Source: Novosphingobium beihaiense (lineage in GTDB: Bacteria > Pseudomonadota > Alphaproteobacteria > Sphingomonadales > Sphingomonadaceae). From it: a stretch of DNA of 64,000 bases. The stretch's first letter is position 1, and each line of letters opens with the position of its first letter. This document shows positions 39,839 through 49,500 of this stretch, in pieces. Where the stretch lies: positions 372,001 through 436,000 of the forward strand of contig NZ_JALHLG010000003.1 in assembly GCF_022832375.1 (NCBI RefSeq), in the 5' to 3' direction. The notes beneath the pieces are model-generated. The model was given only the letters and a program-made list of their open reading frames with translations, did no database searches and had not been told where the DNA came from. A program made the translations under genes and the position numbers.

Positions 39839-41248
39839 ATGAGACTGACCGCCCTCCACCGGTCGATGTTCGGCCAGATGGCAATCCTCACCGCGCTGTT
39901 CGTGGGCTGGGGCGTCTACAACTACGCAGTGCGTGAAATCGCCGTCACGTCTCCACCAGCGCCCACGGACCCGATGCAGCCGACCATCGCCGAGGTCGCG
40001 AAAGTCATCGGCGGCTATGCGGTTCAGGAAAAGGAGCATCCCGGCACTGCCCCGCCGCTCAGCCGGAACGAGACCATCCGCAGCGTCCTGCGCCGCAATC
40101 CGCAGTTCCGCTGGTATGTGCTGGCAGGCGGCCAGACTTCCGGAAACGCACCCGCTGCGAAGTTCTACAAGGCCATGAAATTCGACCGGCTGAGCCATGA
40201 CATTGCCGCGATGAACAATCCGGACCTATGCGCCCAGAGCCAAAAGCCGGTGGAAACGCCCGGCGGCCGGGGCTGGATCAGCTATTCCTATTGCGGCACG
40301 CTGGCCTACTACGAGTTTTACGGCATTACCCGGCCGCTGCCGCTCCAGCCCGCATCCAGGACCGGCGCCTATCAGCTCTGGCTCTACAGCCAGAACTTCC
40401 TGCTGATCGCCGGTATCAGCTTCCTGCTCTTCGCCGCCGTGCTGTCATGGAACATCATGAAGATCCGGCGTGTGGCGAACAGGGTCAAGGGGCTGCCCCA
40501 CGATGCCATCGAGCAGCCGCTTCCCGAAACCGGATTGCCGCAGGAGATCCTTCCGCTCGTGCGCGCGGTGAACAGCCTCGTAGCGGGCCGCAACGAGGCG
40601 CAGGCCAAGCGCAAGTTCTTCCTCTCCGCCGCCGCCCACGAAATGCGCACGCCGCTCACCGTGCTGCGCACCCGGCTGGAAATGCTGGAAGACGGCAAGG
40701 CTAAGGACGAACTGGTGCGCGACGTGAAGCGCATGACGGATCTGGTCAACCAGCTCCTCGCCCTCGTCAGCATCAGCCAGAATTCCGCAACGCAGGGCAA
40801 ACCCGTCGATCTGGTCGCCGCATGCGAGAAGGTGCTGAAGAACCGCGAGCCCATCGCTGCTGCCCGCCATGTTGCCCTGCGCTTCGAAGCCGCCGTTCCC
40901 GAAGTCTCGCTGCCGGGCAATGCCGACCTGATCGAGTCCGCCATTGCCAATCTGGTCGACAACGCCGTTTCCTTCACGCCGGACAACAGCCAGGTGATCG
41001 TCACCGTCACTTCCGACCGCTCGATCATCGTGCGCGATTTCGGACCCGGCATTCCCGAAGAGCGCAAGCTGGCGCTGTTCGAGCCGTTCGTCAGCTATCC
41101 GCCCAACCGCAACGGCTTCGGCCTGGGCCTTGCCATCGTGAAGTCGGTGATGGAGGCCCACGGCGGCACGGTGATCGCCGAAAATGCGGAAGACGGTGCT
41201 GGCGGCGCCTACTTCATTCTGCAATTCGCGACGGGCACCGCCGCCTGA
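39839..41248 (+). CDS. Sensor histidine kinase of the Bat/vWA operon
   Basis: This 469-residue protein has an N-terminal helix (about residues 12-30), a periplasmic sensor region of about 150 residues with two cysteines (DLCAQS, SYCGT), and a second helix (LLIAGISFLLFAAVLSW). The dimerisation domain with H-box FFLSAAAHEMRTPLTVL follows, then a HATPase_c domain with N-box NLVDNAVSFTP, G1 DFGPGIPEE and G2 GFGLGLAIV. It should autophosphorylate on the H-box His. No regulator gene follows it. The nearest response regulator is on the opposite strand beyond moxR, so the pair is split. It ends 12 bp from the moxR stop. Confidence 0.92.
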   Translation: MRLTALHRSMFGQMAILTALFVGWGVYNYAVREIAVTSPPAPTDPMQPTIAEVAKVIGGYAVQEKEHPGTAPPLSRNETIRSVLRRNPQFRWYVLAGGQTSGNAPAAKFYKAMKFDRLSHDIAAMNNPDLCAQSQKPVETPGGRGWISYSYCGTLAYYEFYGITRPLPLQPASRTGAYQLWLYSQNFLLIAGISFLLFAAVLSWNIMKIRRVANRVKGLPHDAIEQPLPETGLPQEILPLVRAVNSLVAGRNEAQAKRKFFLSAAAHEMRTPLTVLRTRLEMLEDGKAKDELVRDVKRMTDLVNQLLALVSISQNSATQGKPVDLVAACEKVLKNREPIAAARHVALRFEAAVPEVSLPGNADLIESAIANLVDNAVSFTPDNSQVIVTVTSDRSIIVRDFGPGIPEERKLALFEPFVSYPPNRNGFGLGLAIVKSVMEAHGGTVIAENAEDGAGGAYFILQFATGTAA

Positions 41249-41260
41249 CTTCCGCGAGCG

Positions 41261-42298
41261 TTACACCGCGTGCGGCGGCTTCACAAAGCCCAGAACATCA
41301 TCCAGCAGGCAGTCCGCCGTGATGTCGTTGGCCTGTGCATGGAAATTGACGACAAGCCGGTGACGCAGCACCGGCATCGCGATCGCGGCGATATCGTCGC
41401 AGCTCACGGCAAAGCGCCCGTCGAGCAGCGCCTGCACCTTGGCCGCCAGCATCAACCCCTGAACCCCTCGCGGAGAGGCGCCCAGCGAGACGTTGCGGTC
41501 AATCGCGTCACAGGCATAGTCGCTGCCCGGCTGCGTGCCCATGACAAGGCGGATCGCGTATGTCTTGGCCGCTTCCGTCACCGGCACCTGCCGCACGAAA
41601 TCGCGCATACGGCACAAGGTCTGCGCATCGGTAACGGGATCGATCGCGATCTGCTCACCGCTCGTCGTACGGTCGATGATCGTGTGATAATCCTTCTCGG
41701 ACGGGTAATCGACGATCAGCTTGAACAGGAAGCGGTCAAGCTGCGCTTCGGGCAGCGGATAAGTGCCTTCCTGATCGACCGGGTTCTGCGTGGCCATCAC
41801 GCAGAACGGTTCGGGCATGCGGATCGTGCGCCGCCCCACCGTGACCTGCCGTTCCTGCATCACTTCCAGCAAGGCGGACTGCGTCTTGGGCGTAGCGCGG
41901 TTGATCTCGTCCGCCAGCACCAGATTGGAGACGATCGGGCCTTCCTGAAACACTAGTTCGTGCCCGCCGCCTGCGGTTTCCGAAAGGATGGTGGTGCCGA
42001 TGATGTCCGCGGGCATCAGATCCGGCGTGAACTGTATGCGCGAAAACGGAACGGCAACGGCGCGGCTCAGGGAGCTGACCAGCATCGTCTTGCCCAGCCC
42101 CGGCACGCCTTCCAGAAGCACGTGCCCGCCCGCCATCAACGCCGTCAACACGCCGTCGATAACGCCGGCCTGGCCCACGATCATCCGGCTCACTTCCGCG
42201 CGGACGCGTGTGAAGACATCGACGAATTCTGCGGCCCCTTCGCGCGCGATATCGGCTTCACGGCTCATCTGGATAGTATCCTGGAATCCTGTCTTCAT
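41261..42298 (-). CDS. moxR: MoxR family AAA+ ATPase
   Basis: This 345-residue protein has Walker A GVPGLGKT (residues 64-71), the Walker B-like region LVLADEINRATPKTQSALLEVM and sensor 1 VMATQNPVDQEGTYPLPEAQLDRF. All are characteristic of MoxR. MoxR ATPases act with DUF58/vWA proteins to assemble or activate complexes. The DUF58 and vWA genes lie in the convergent operon rather than directly downstream, which is unusual. ATG 42266-42268 (MSREADI) is an alternative start. A CTTGCAC direct-repeat site lies 23-40 bp upstream, and the response regulator gene is 85 bp upstream on the same strand. Confidence 0.92.
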   Translation of the reverse strand: MKTGFQDTIQMSREADIAREGAAEFVDVFTRVRAEVSRMIVGQAGVIDGVLTALMAGGHVLLEGVPGLGKTMLVSSLSRAVAVPFSRIQFTPDLMPADIIGTTILSETAGGGHELVFQEGPIVSNLVLADEINRATPKTQSALLEVMQERQVTVGRRTIRMPEPFCVMATQNPVDQEGTYPLPEAQLDRFLFKLIVDYPSEKDYHTIIDRTTSGEQIAIDPVTDAQTLCRMRDFVRQVPVTEAAKTYAIRLVMGTQPGSDYACDAIDRNVSLGASPRGVQGLMLAAKVQALLDGRFAVSCDDIAAIAMPVLRHRLVVNFHAQANDITADCLLDDVLGFVKPPHAV

Positions 42299-42320
42299 GC
42301 CTGCCTTGTGCCGGTCCTGC

Positions 42321-42338
42321 CTTGCACGAGCCTTGCAT
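42321..42338 (+). promoter_or_regulatory. Direct-repeat site B (CTTGCACGAGCCTTGCAT) before moxR
   Basis: Two CTTGCA half-sites at 42321 and 42332 are spaced exactly 11 bp. The site matches site A (27590) in 13 of the first 14 positions and continues the second half-site as CTTGCA. It lies in the 85-bp gap between the response regulator and moxR, so it could give moxR its own regulated promoter. Confidence 0.6.
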
Positions 42339-42383
42339 TCTTCCTTCGAATCATGCCGTTACACGGCTTGCGAAAGACCGTCA

Positions 42384-43055
42384 TCATTCTTCGGCCAACT
42401 GGTATCCTACCCCCCGGATGGCCTGGATCTTCACGCGGGATGTTTTCTCGCTCAGATTCTTGCGAAGCCGGGAAATCTGCGATTCCAGCGAGTTGGCATT
42501 GACGAACTTGTCATATCCATAGACCCGCGATTCCAGCGTCTCGCGCGGCACCAGCACGCCGGGCCGCGCCATCAGCGCCTCCAGCACGAGCGCCTCGGTC
42601 CGGCGCAGCGACAGGGGAACCCCGTCGATAAAAAAGGCGCTGCCCGCCACATCGAAGGACAGCGGCCCGAACTGGCGGATCTCGCTGGTGACCTTGATCT
42701 CCCGGCGCAGCACGTTGCGGATGCGCACCAGCAGCTCGCGCGGTTCGAACGGTTTGGCGAGATAATCGTCCGCCCCCAGTTCCAGCCCCTTCAGCCGCTC
42801 GTCGAGATCGGAAAGCGCCGTCAGCAGCAGGAACCGCTGCGGCAGTTTGTGCCGCTCCGCATATGTGATGAGAGTCACGCCATCGCCATCCGGCAGCAGC
42901 CGGTCGAGCACGATCAGATCGAAGGCGTTATCGGTAATGGCATCCTGGGCGATTTCCAGCGTCGGCGCCAGATCGACCACGAAGCCGTCCCTTTCCAGAA
43001 ACGCTACCAGCGTCTCCGCGACATCGGCATCATCCTCGACCAGCAACAGGCGCAT
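42384..43055 (-). CDS. OmpR-family response regulator
   Basis: The 223-residue protein has a receiver domain with the acidic pair Asp8/Asp9, phospho-acceptor Asp51 (LIVLDRLLPDGDG), the conserved Thr in LLTALSD and Lys in LAKPFEP. A winged-helix output domain follows, with VLEALMARPG and ANSLESQISRLRKNL and the end IQAIRGVGYQLAEE. It is the likely partner of the kinase at 39839-41248. OmpR-family proteins bind tandem repeats spaced about 11 bp, matching the CTTGCAC sites found at three loci in this window. It is encoded upstream of moxR in the same direction. Confidence 0.93.
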   Translation of the reverse strand: MRLLLVEDDADVAETLVAFLERDGFVVDLAPTLEIAQDAITDNAFDLIVLDRLLPDGDGVTLITYAERHKLPQRFLLLTALSDLDERLKGLELGADDYLAKPFEPRELLVRIRNVLRREIKVTSEIRQFGPLSFDVAGSAFFIDGVPLSLRRTEALVLEALMARPGVLVPRETLESRVYGYDKFVNANSLESQISRLRKNLSEKTSRVKIQAIRGVGYQLAEE

Positions 43056-43137
43056 GACGCGTCAACTCCCTTCGGCACCCCGGGCAAGACCTGCCTGCCC
43101 GGTTACCGACCATCGCATGAGCCGCCGCAGGATAACA

Positions 43138-43182
43138 ACTCCCGGACCGGTTTTCAGGGACACAGGAAACCAGTCCGGGAGT
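43138..43182. terminator. Hairpin after the 43201-46272 TBDT gene
   Basis: ACTCCCGGAC (43138-43147) pairs with GTCCGGGAGT (43173-43182). The stem continues inward with GGTTT/AAACC-like pairing after a single mismatch. On the minus strand it follows the TBDT stop and precedes the response regulator gene, with TTGTTAT after the stem. It probably separates the two transcription units. Confidence 0.65.
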
Positions 43183-43200
43183 CGGCGACCCTTGGCGGGC

Positions 43201-46200
43201 TCAGAAAGAAAACTGCGCTTCGAGATAGAGCGTGCGCCCCTTCACATCATAACGCGCGGTATCGTACGGAACGTCACCGACGACCACGAAAGGCGGCTTG
43301 GCGTCGAAGATGTTCCGCCCGGCGAAGGAGAATTTCAGCGAATTGCTAGCCCTCCACGAAGCCGAAAGGTCGAACGTCGTATAGGAACCGACCGGCTTCA
43401 GATTTTCAGGCGTTATATTAACGCCCGCTGCCGTGATCACTTCATAGTCATTGATATAACTGGGCGTGTAATACCCCAGAAGAGTAACCGTCAAATCGTT
43501 GTAGTACCAGCTAAGCTGCCCGGTGATGTTGTAGCGATCAATGCCCTGCAGGCGGCCCAGAGTCGAGTAAACCCTGCCATTGTCGAATGGTTTGCTCTCG
43601 CTCTTCAGGTTGTTCAGGTACGTAATCGTCGGCTCAAAAGACCCGAACTTTGTATTGACGATATAGCTGGCACTATAGGTTATGGACGAATATGTCGACG
43701 CCCCGATATTAAAGGTTTTGAGGTTCGATGCGATGATCTTGCCATTTTCGTCACGGGGATAGAAATCCGATCGTGCGTATTGCTCCTCATTGGACAGATA
43801 GCGCGCAAGATCGTTCGAACTCGCATAGGTGTTTTTGATGCGGGTATGATTGTACGTGACTTCAAGCCTTAGCCCGCGCAGCGCCCCCTGTGGCTGCCAC
43901 AGCGCATTCAGCATTTTCTGAACCGACGTCTGCGGCTTCAGGTCCGGATTGGGGGCGAATATCCGCTCGGCATAATATCCGTAGTACGTGTCGCCGTAAT
44001 CGAAGTCGCAGTCGTTCTGCTCGCGGCAATCGTAATACGGATCGTTGGCGATCTGAAAAGGCGATATCCTGCCGCCGTTAACATCGAACAGGCGTGTGAA
44101 AGGCGGCGCCTTGAAACCATGGCTGATACGGCCACGAAGTATGAGCGTCGATGTCGGTTCCCAGCGCAAGCCGAAAGACGGAGTCGTGCGGCCGAATGTA
44201 TTTTTCCTGTAAATCAGGACGCCGCCATCATCGACGGGGATGTCATCCACGGTCGCGACCGCGCCTTCCGTCTTGTAGACGTCCCGCCGCGCCGAAACAT
44301 TAAATGTCAGCTTGTGGATGAAGGGCAGCGTGAAATCGTTGCCGATCAGCGGCAGGCTCAATTCGCCAAAGAAAGCATAACGGTTCGTGGAATTGGTGCC
44401 GGGATTGAGGTCGCGGACTTCCTTGCTGCCAATACCATCGGTATTCCATTCACCGCCAACGGCGTAGCGGATTGCCCCGCCCGGCAGGTTGAACAGATTT
44501 CCCCGCAAGCGGGCTTCGTAGTTCTCGCGATCACTGCTGCGAATTTCCCGGTTATCCTGCCACAGGAAAGCGGCTGCGCTCACCCCGCCGCCATCGCCGG
44601 TGGATTTCCAGGGATTGAAGGCAACGTCGGGATTGCTGCTCGTCAGTGCCTCACACTGCCGGTTGAAGACACTGACGAAATTATCGTAGTCGTCGCCCTG
44701 ATAATACTGCGGATTATCGATTCTAAAGTTGGAACACTCGTAAGTTCCCGGATTATCGGCGCTCTCACGGATAGACACCAGAGAGGAGAAGTTATCGGAG
44801 CGCGCCTTCGACGATGTTCCGGACCGGGAATAGAGAAGCTCCAGAGTGGTATTCTCGTTGAAGTCATATTCCAGCGAGGCATTGACGGACCACGCCTCCG
44901 AGCGGTTCGAAATGGTCCCATACTCCACGTCCCCGGATGCGATCTCGAATTCCGGGAAGTAGTACACCGGCGTTGCCGGGGAATACATGTACGGATCGAA
45001 TTGGTAAGCGGGGAACGGGTTGTAATATTGCCCCGGCGCCAGCTGCAGACTCAGGCCGCTCTGCGGAGGCGTATCCTGATAATTCTTGTTGCGTGTATAC
45101 AGACCGGAAGCGACAAACTTCAGCTTGTCGGTAATCTTCTGTTCGAAATTGGCTGTCACACTTAACGAATTCGTTTCGGGACCGCCAAATTTGGGTACGA
45201 AGTCGCGCCTTGCATCCGGCCCAACCGTGACGAAATCGTCCGCCGTCGGCACGCCCACGACCCCGGGCCGTACCGTCAAAGCCTTGGGAATGACGATCGT
45301 TTCGAACGTGTCCGGATCGAAGTCATATTCGGTCTGGTCGATCAGGCCAGGCTGCGCGCCATTGCTGAAGTTGCGGCGATCATATGTCACATCGCCATTG
45401 TAATAGTCGGAATAATTCTGGGTCACGAACCCCGTCTTGGCATTCTCAACCGGCTTGCTCTTGCGGTAGCTCACCGAGCCCGAAAGGCTGCCCGTGCCCC
45501 AGGCATAGCCCGAATACGCGCTCAGCCGCAGAACATCGGCGCCGTTATTGGACTTTTTGTATCCGCCGGTCAGCGTGGTGCCGACATAGTTCTTCTTCAG
45601 AATGAAGTTGATGACACCGCCGATGGCATCCGAACCGTAAACGGCCGAGGAACCGCTGGTGTCGATTTCAACGCGGTCCACGGCGGCCAGCGGGATATCG
45701 TTCAGGTTTACGAAGCCATCCTCGATACCGGCGGCACCGGCCATGCGGCGGCCGTTGATCAGGATCAGCGTGTTACCGGCCCCGCTGCCGCCCAGGTTCG
45801 CGGCGGAAACGCCCAGCACGCCCAGTTCGGAAACAGCCCCCTTGCCGCGACTGCCTGGGTTTCGCAGCGGGCCGTTCAGGCGGTTGTTGGTAATGGCGCC
45901 GATCGTGGCGAGGTTTTCGGGCAAGGTGCGCAACAGTTCCGTAACGCTGGTAACGCCGCGCTTTTCGATATCCTGGCGCGTGATCACTTGCGTGCGCGAC
46001 GTTTCATCGCCGCCCTTCAAACGGCTGCCCGTTACCAGAATGTCGGAATCAGTCAGCGGAGCGGCCTTGCGCTTGCGCGATTTGATCTTCGCAGGCTTCT
46101 CATCCTGCTTGTCCGCTACGGCCTCAGCCTCTTCTGGAGTGTTCTCGCCCGGCGCCGTAATCCCGGCGTAGCCTTGCGGATCGCCCCCTGCATCCTGCGC

Positions 46201-46272
46201 CACGGCCGGCAACGCCACGAGACCGCTTGCAGCCACCGCCACTGCCGACGCCCCGATCAAAAATCTACGCAT
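43201..46272 (-). CDS. TonB-dependent receptor of lower GC than its neighbours
   Basis: The ATG at 46270-46272 has a GGGGGG SD and gives 1023 residues with a clean signal peptide (MRRFLIGASAVAVAASGLVALPAVAQ). A charged linker (KIKSRKRKA), TonB box (DSDILVTGSRLKG) and plug (VTELLRTLPENLATIGAITNN, TLILINGRRMAG, GSDAIGGVINFILKK) follow. The barrel ends in EAQFSF with a terminal Phe. The plug type is the large-substrate (peptide or glycan) class. The coding sequence, especially 43400-45600, is visibly more AT-rich than its neighbours, which hints at separate ancestry. A CTTGCAC site lies about 160 bp upstream. Confidence 0.9.
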   Translation of the reverse strand: MRRFLIGASAVAVAASGLVALPAVAQDAGGDPQGYAGITAPGENTPEEAEAVADKQDEKPAKIKSRKRKAAPLTDSDILVTGSRLKGGDETSRTQVITRQDIEKRGVTSVTELLRTLPENLATIGAITNNRLNGPLRNPGSRGKGAVSELGVLGVSAANLGGSGAGNTLILINGRRMAGAAGIEDGFVNLNDIPLAAVDRVEIDTSGSSAVYGSDAIGGVINFILKKNYVGTTLTGGYKKSNNGADVLRLSAYSGYAWGTGSLSGSVSYRKSKPVENAKTGFVTQNYSDYYNGDVTYDRRNFSNGAQPGLIDQTEYDFDPDTFETIVIPKALTVRPGVVGVPTADDFVTVGPDARRDFVPKFGGPETNSLSVTANFEQKITDKLKFVASGLYTRNKNYQDTPPQSGLSLQLAPGQYYNPFPAYQFDPYMYSPATPVYYFPEFEIASGDVEYGTISNRSEAWSVNASLEYDFNENTTLELLYSRSGTSSKARSDNFSSLVSIRESADNPGTYECSNFRIDNPQYYQGDDYDNFVSVFNRQCEALTSSNPDVAFNPWKSTGDGGGVSAAAFLWQDNREIRSSDRENYEARLRGNLFNLPGGAIRYAVGGEWNTDGIGSKEVRDLNPGTNSTNRYAFFGELSLPLIGNDFTLPFIHKLTFNVSARRDVYKTEGAVATVDDIPVDDGGVLIYRKNTFGRTTPSFGLRWEPTSTLILRGRISHGFKAPPFTRLFDVNGGRISPFQIANDPYYDCREQNDCDFDYGDTYYGYYAERIFAPNPDLKPQTSVQKMLNALWQPQGALRGLRLEVTYNHTRIKNTYASSNDLARYLSNEEQYARSDFYPRDENGKIIASNLKTFNIGASTYSSITYSASYIVNTKFGSFEPTITYLNNLKSESKPFDNGRVYSTLGRLQGIDRYNITGQLSWYYNDLTVTLLGYYTPSYINDYEVITAAGVNITPENLKPVGSYTTFDLSASWRASNSLKFSFAGRNIFDAKPPFVVVGDVPYDTARYDVKGRTLYLEAQFSF

Positions 46273-46430
46273 TAAACCCCCCTTGAGTTGCTCGTGCTCC
46301 GTTCTTGTTCCTGCCTTCTCGGCTTGTCCTGCGGCCTGCCGGGCGGCTTCTGATCTGCACAGACGCAAGGCGGCCTGTGCATACGAAGCTCTATATCCAG
46401 CCAGCGTGGCCTAAGGGGTATGAGCGATTG

Positions 46431-46448
46431 CTTGCACCAACCTTGCGC
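46431..46448 (+). promoter_or_regulatory. Direct-repeat site C (CTTGCACCAACCTTGCGC) in the divergent TBDT region
   Basis: Half-sites CTTGCA (46431) and CTTGCG (46442) are 11 bp apart. The first 14 bases differ from site A at one position only. The site lies about 160 bp before the leftward TBDT and 38 bp before the -35 element of the rightward sigma-F-like promoter, so either gene could be the target. Confidence 0.55.
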
Positions 46449-46485
46449 GTTCAATCAGCCGCGGCACCACAGGATCGCCACGGTT

Positions 46486-46511
46486 GTAACCGAGCGTGCC
46501 CCCGCTTCGTA
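46486..46511 (+). promoter_or_regulatory. Sigma-F-like promoter 1, before the TBDT-radical SAM-ABC operon
   Basis: GTAACC (46486-46491), a 16-bp spacer and CGTA (46508-46511) match the architecture found at three other positions in this window, including directly before sigF. It lies 77 bp upstream of the TBDT start, with no gene between. Confidence 0.7.
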
Positions 46512-46588
46512 ATCAAGGAAAACGCCAATCACGGCCAGGCAGCGTCCAACGCCTGCTGTCCATTTTCCTGTTCACGAAGGGGGTATCT

Positions 46589-49500
46589 TTGAACAACCGG
46601 TTTTCGAGTGTTATTGCCACGGCACTGGCCGCTGCAAGCATGGCCATCAGCAGCCAGGCTCATGCCGAATCGGCTCTGGAAGTGAAAGCCGTCGCCCCCG
46701 ATGGCAGCCCGGCCCATGGCATTGCCGTGCGGGCCACCAATACCGCTACAGACCAGACGCTTTCAGGCACGACCGACAGCCAGGGCCGCCTGCGCTTCGG
46801 CGCGCTGGGCAGTGGCGGGACATGGCGGATCGAGACCGATGCCACCAGCCAGTTCCGCGCTTTCACGTCCGATCTGGTCTCGCTGCGTTCGGAGTTCCAG
46901 TCCAACGTTACGCTGCGGCTGGAACCGGTCGATGCCGGCTCGATCGTCGTCACCGGCCTGCGCACGGTCTCGGCGCTCAACACTTCCAACGCCGAAGTTT
47001 CCGCCACGCTGACGGCGGACGAGATCCGGCGCATTCCCGTGGAGGCGCGCAGCCTCGAACGGCTGTTGTTCCGCCTGCCGGGCGTCACCCAATCGACCGG
47101 CTTCTTTGCCGAGGCCCCCGCCGTCGCCATCAACGGCGCCAACGCGCTCTACACCAACTACACGATCGACGGGCTTGACAATAACGAGAACTTCCTGGGC
47201 GGGCAGCGCTTTCCGGTGCCGGTGGGCGCCATTCAGGACGTGACGGTGCTGTCCGGCTCCTATTCGGTCGAATACGGGCGGACGGCGAACGGCGTGGTCA
47301 ATGTCACCACCCCGTCGGGCGGCAATACCTTCTCGGGCGAGGCGTTCTTCGTCACCCGGCCCGGCGGCTTTACCGCCTCGCGCCCGGACGGCACGCAGAA
47401 TTCGCTGTTCGGCGCGCCGGTTTCGGACAATTTCCAGCGCTATCAGGGCGGCGTCTCGCTGAGCGGGCCGATCGTAAAGGACCGCACGTTCTTCTTCCTC
47501 AATGCCGAATATGTCCGCGACGTCACCGACAACGTGCTGTCCGCCCCCGCGCTCGGCGTCAACGAGCGGCTGACCGGCCGCAACGAACAGATCCTGATCA
47601 CCGGCCGCCTCGATCACAACTGGTCCGACCGGCTGCGCACGACGCTGCGCTTCAACCACGGGCGGGTCCAGCTCGAACGGCAGGGCGGCGGCCTTGACGG
47701 CGGCGTCACCTTCCCCAGCGCAGGCAGCGTGCAGGACCGCTATTCGACCAACATCGCCCTGATCAATACTTATGCGGGCGACGGCTTCGATTACACTGGC
47801 GCGTTCCAGTACGGCGGGTTCGACTGGAATTTCGGCCGCCCGCTGCGCGGCGCCGGGCCGCAGGCGACAGTCTATGCGGGCAGCGACCTGTCCAGCCCTA
47901 TCGCCGTCATTGGCAGCCCGGGCTACATCTTCGACGAGACCGAGCGCACGTTCCAGACCCAGCAGAAGCTGACATTCGATTTCGGCCGCCACCGGCTGAA
48001 GATCGGCGGCGATCTGATCATTGCCGATTTCTCGCTGCAGGGCGGCGGCAATATCGACGGGAACTATGCCGTTTCGCTGAGCCCGGCGCAGCTTGCCGCG
48101 CTGCAAGGCGTGGGCAGCGGGTTCTCCATCAGCGATCTGCCTGCCGACGTGACGCTGCTCAACGCGAACTTCGAAGTCCAGCCGCGCGCCTTCGGCGTGC
48201 CGCAGCGCATCTACAGCGCCTATATCGAGGATCAGTTTCAGGCGACCGACGATCTCAGCCTGACGCTCGGCCTGCGCTACGACTACGACAGTCTCACTGC
48301 GATCGGCGGCAAGGGCGACACCAACAATTTCGCCCCGCGCTTTTCGTTCAACTATACGCCGAGCGAGACCGTGGCGATCCGGGGCGGCATCGGCCTCTAT
48401 ACCGAGAAGATTCCCTATTCGGTGATCTCCGACGCGATCCAGCAGGGATCGGTCAGCGCCGGATTCCGCGGCCAGCTTCAGACGCTGATCGATCAGGGCA
48501 TCCTGCCCGCGGGCACGGACATCGGCCGCATCACCAGCGGCGACGGCAATGCCAGCGTGGACCTGACCGCGCTGTGCACCGCGGCCTTCCAGTGCCCCGA
48601 TCCCACCCAGTTCGGTCCCCTTGCCGATACCCTGACGTATGGCGAGCGCCGCATCTTCAATCCTTCGGGGCTCGACAACCCGCAGACGCTGCAATTGAGC
48701 CTTGGCGTGGAATGGCAGGCGGCCCCGGGCTGGCTCGTCGGCGTCGATGCGCAATATGCGCGCGGGCGCCATCTGCTGCGGCTCGTCGATCTCGACGCGC
48801 CTGCGCCTTTCACCTTCAATCAGGCGGCCTACGATGCGCTGGGGCCCGATGGCGTGGCCGCGCTGAGCCCGGAAGAGCGCGCCGCGCTGGGCCTGATCCG
48901 TCCCGCCGGTGCCGCCGATGCGACGCGGCCCGCGCTCAATCCCGACGGGTCAGTTCCGGAAGGCGGCGCGCGTTCGATCATCGTCACCGATTCGGGCGGG
49001 CGTTCGCGCTATGCTGCGCTGATCTTCAAGCTGCAGAAGGCAAAGGGCACCGATCCCTATGACTTCAGCCTGTTCTACACGCTCTCCACGCTCAGGAACG
49101 ATACCGACGACATCAACTTCCGCGCCAACGACGCCAACAATTTCCGCGCGGACTACGGCCCTTCGCTGAACGACCGCACGCATGTCATTTCCGCGCTGGT
49201 CAATCTCTACCCCACCGAGCGCCTGACCGTCTCGCTGGCAGGGCTGATCCAGTCCGGCCAACCGGTGAACTATGTGCCCGACGCGGCCATCTTCGGCACC
49301 ACCGATCTCAACGGCGACGGGCTTTCGTTCTCCGACCAGTACACCGGCAATCCCGACCGCGCGCCCGGCCTGACCCGCAATTCGGGACGCCTGCCGTGGG
49401 CCGCCACTTTCGATCTGGGCCTGGGCTACCGCTTCGACGGCTTCGGCCCCGGCGGGCTCGATCTGCGCGCGGACGTGTTCAACCTGTTCGACGCCAACAA

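Larger units (their letters stand above)
46273..46588. other. Divergent intergenic region between two TBDT genes
   Basis: This 316-bp gene-free stretch holds a CTTGCAC direct-repeat site (46431-46448) and a sigma-F-like promoter for the rightward operon (46486-46511). It also holds the SD sequences of both receptors (46276-46281 on the minus strand and 46577-46583 on the plus strand). I see no further gene or RNA. The leftward promoter is not obvious. Confidence 0.6.
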
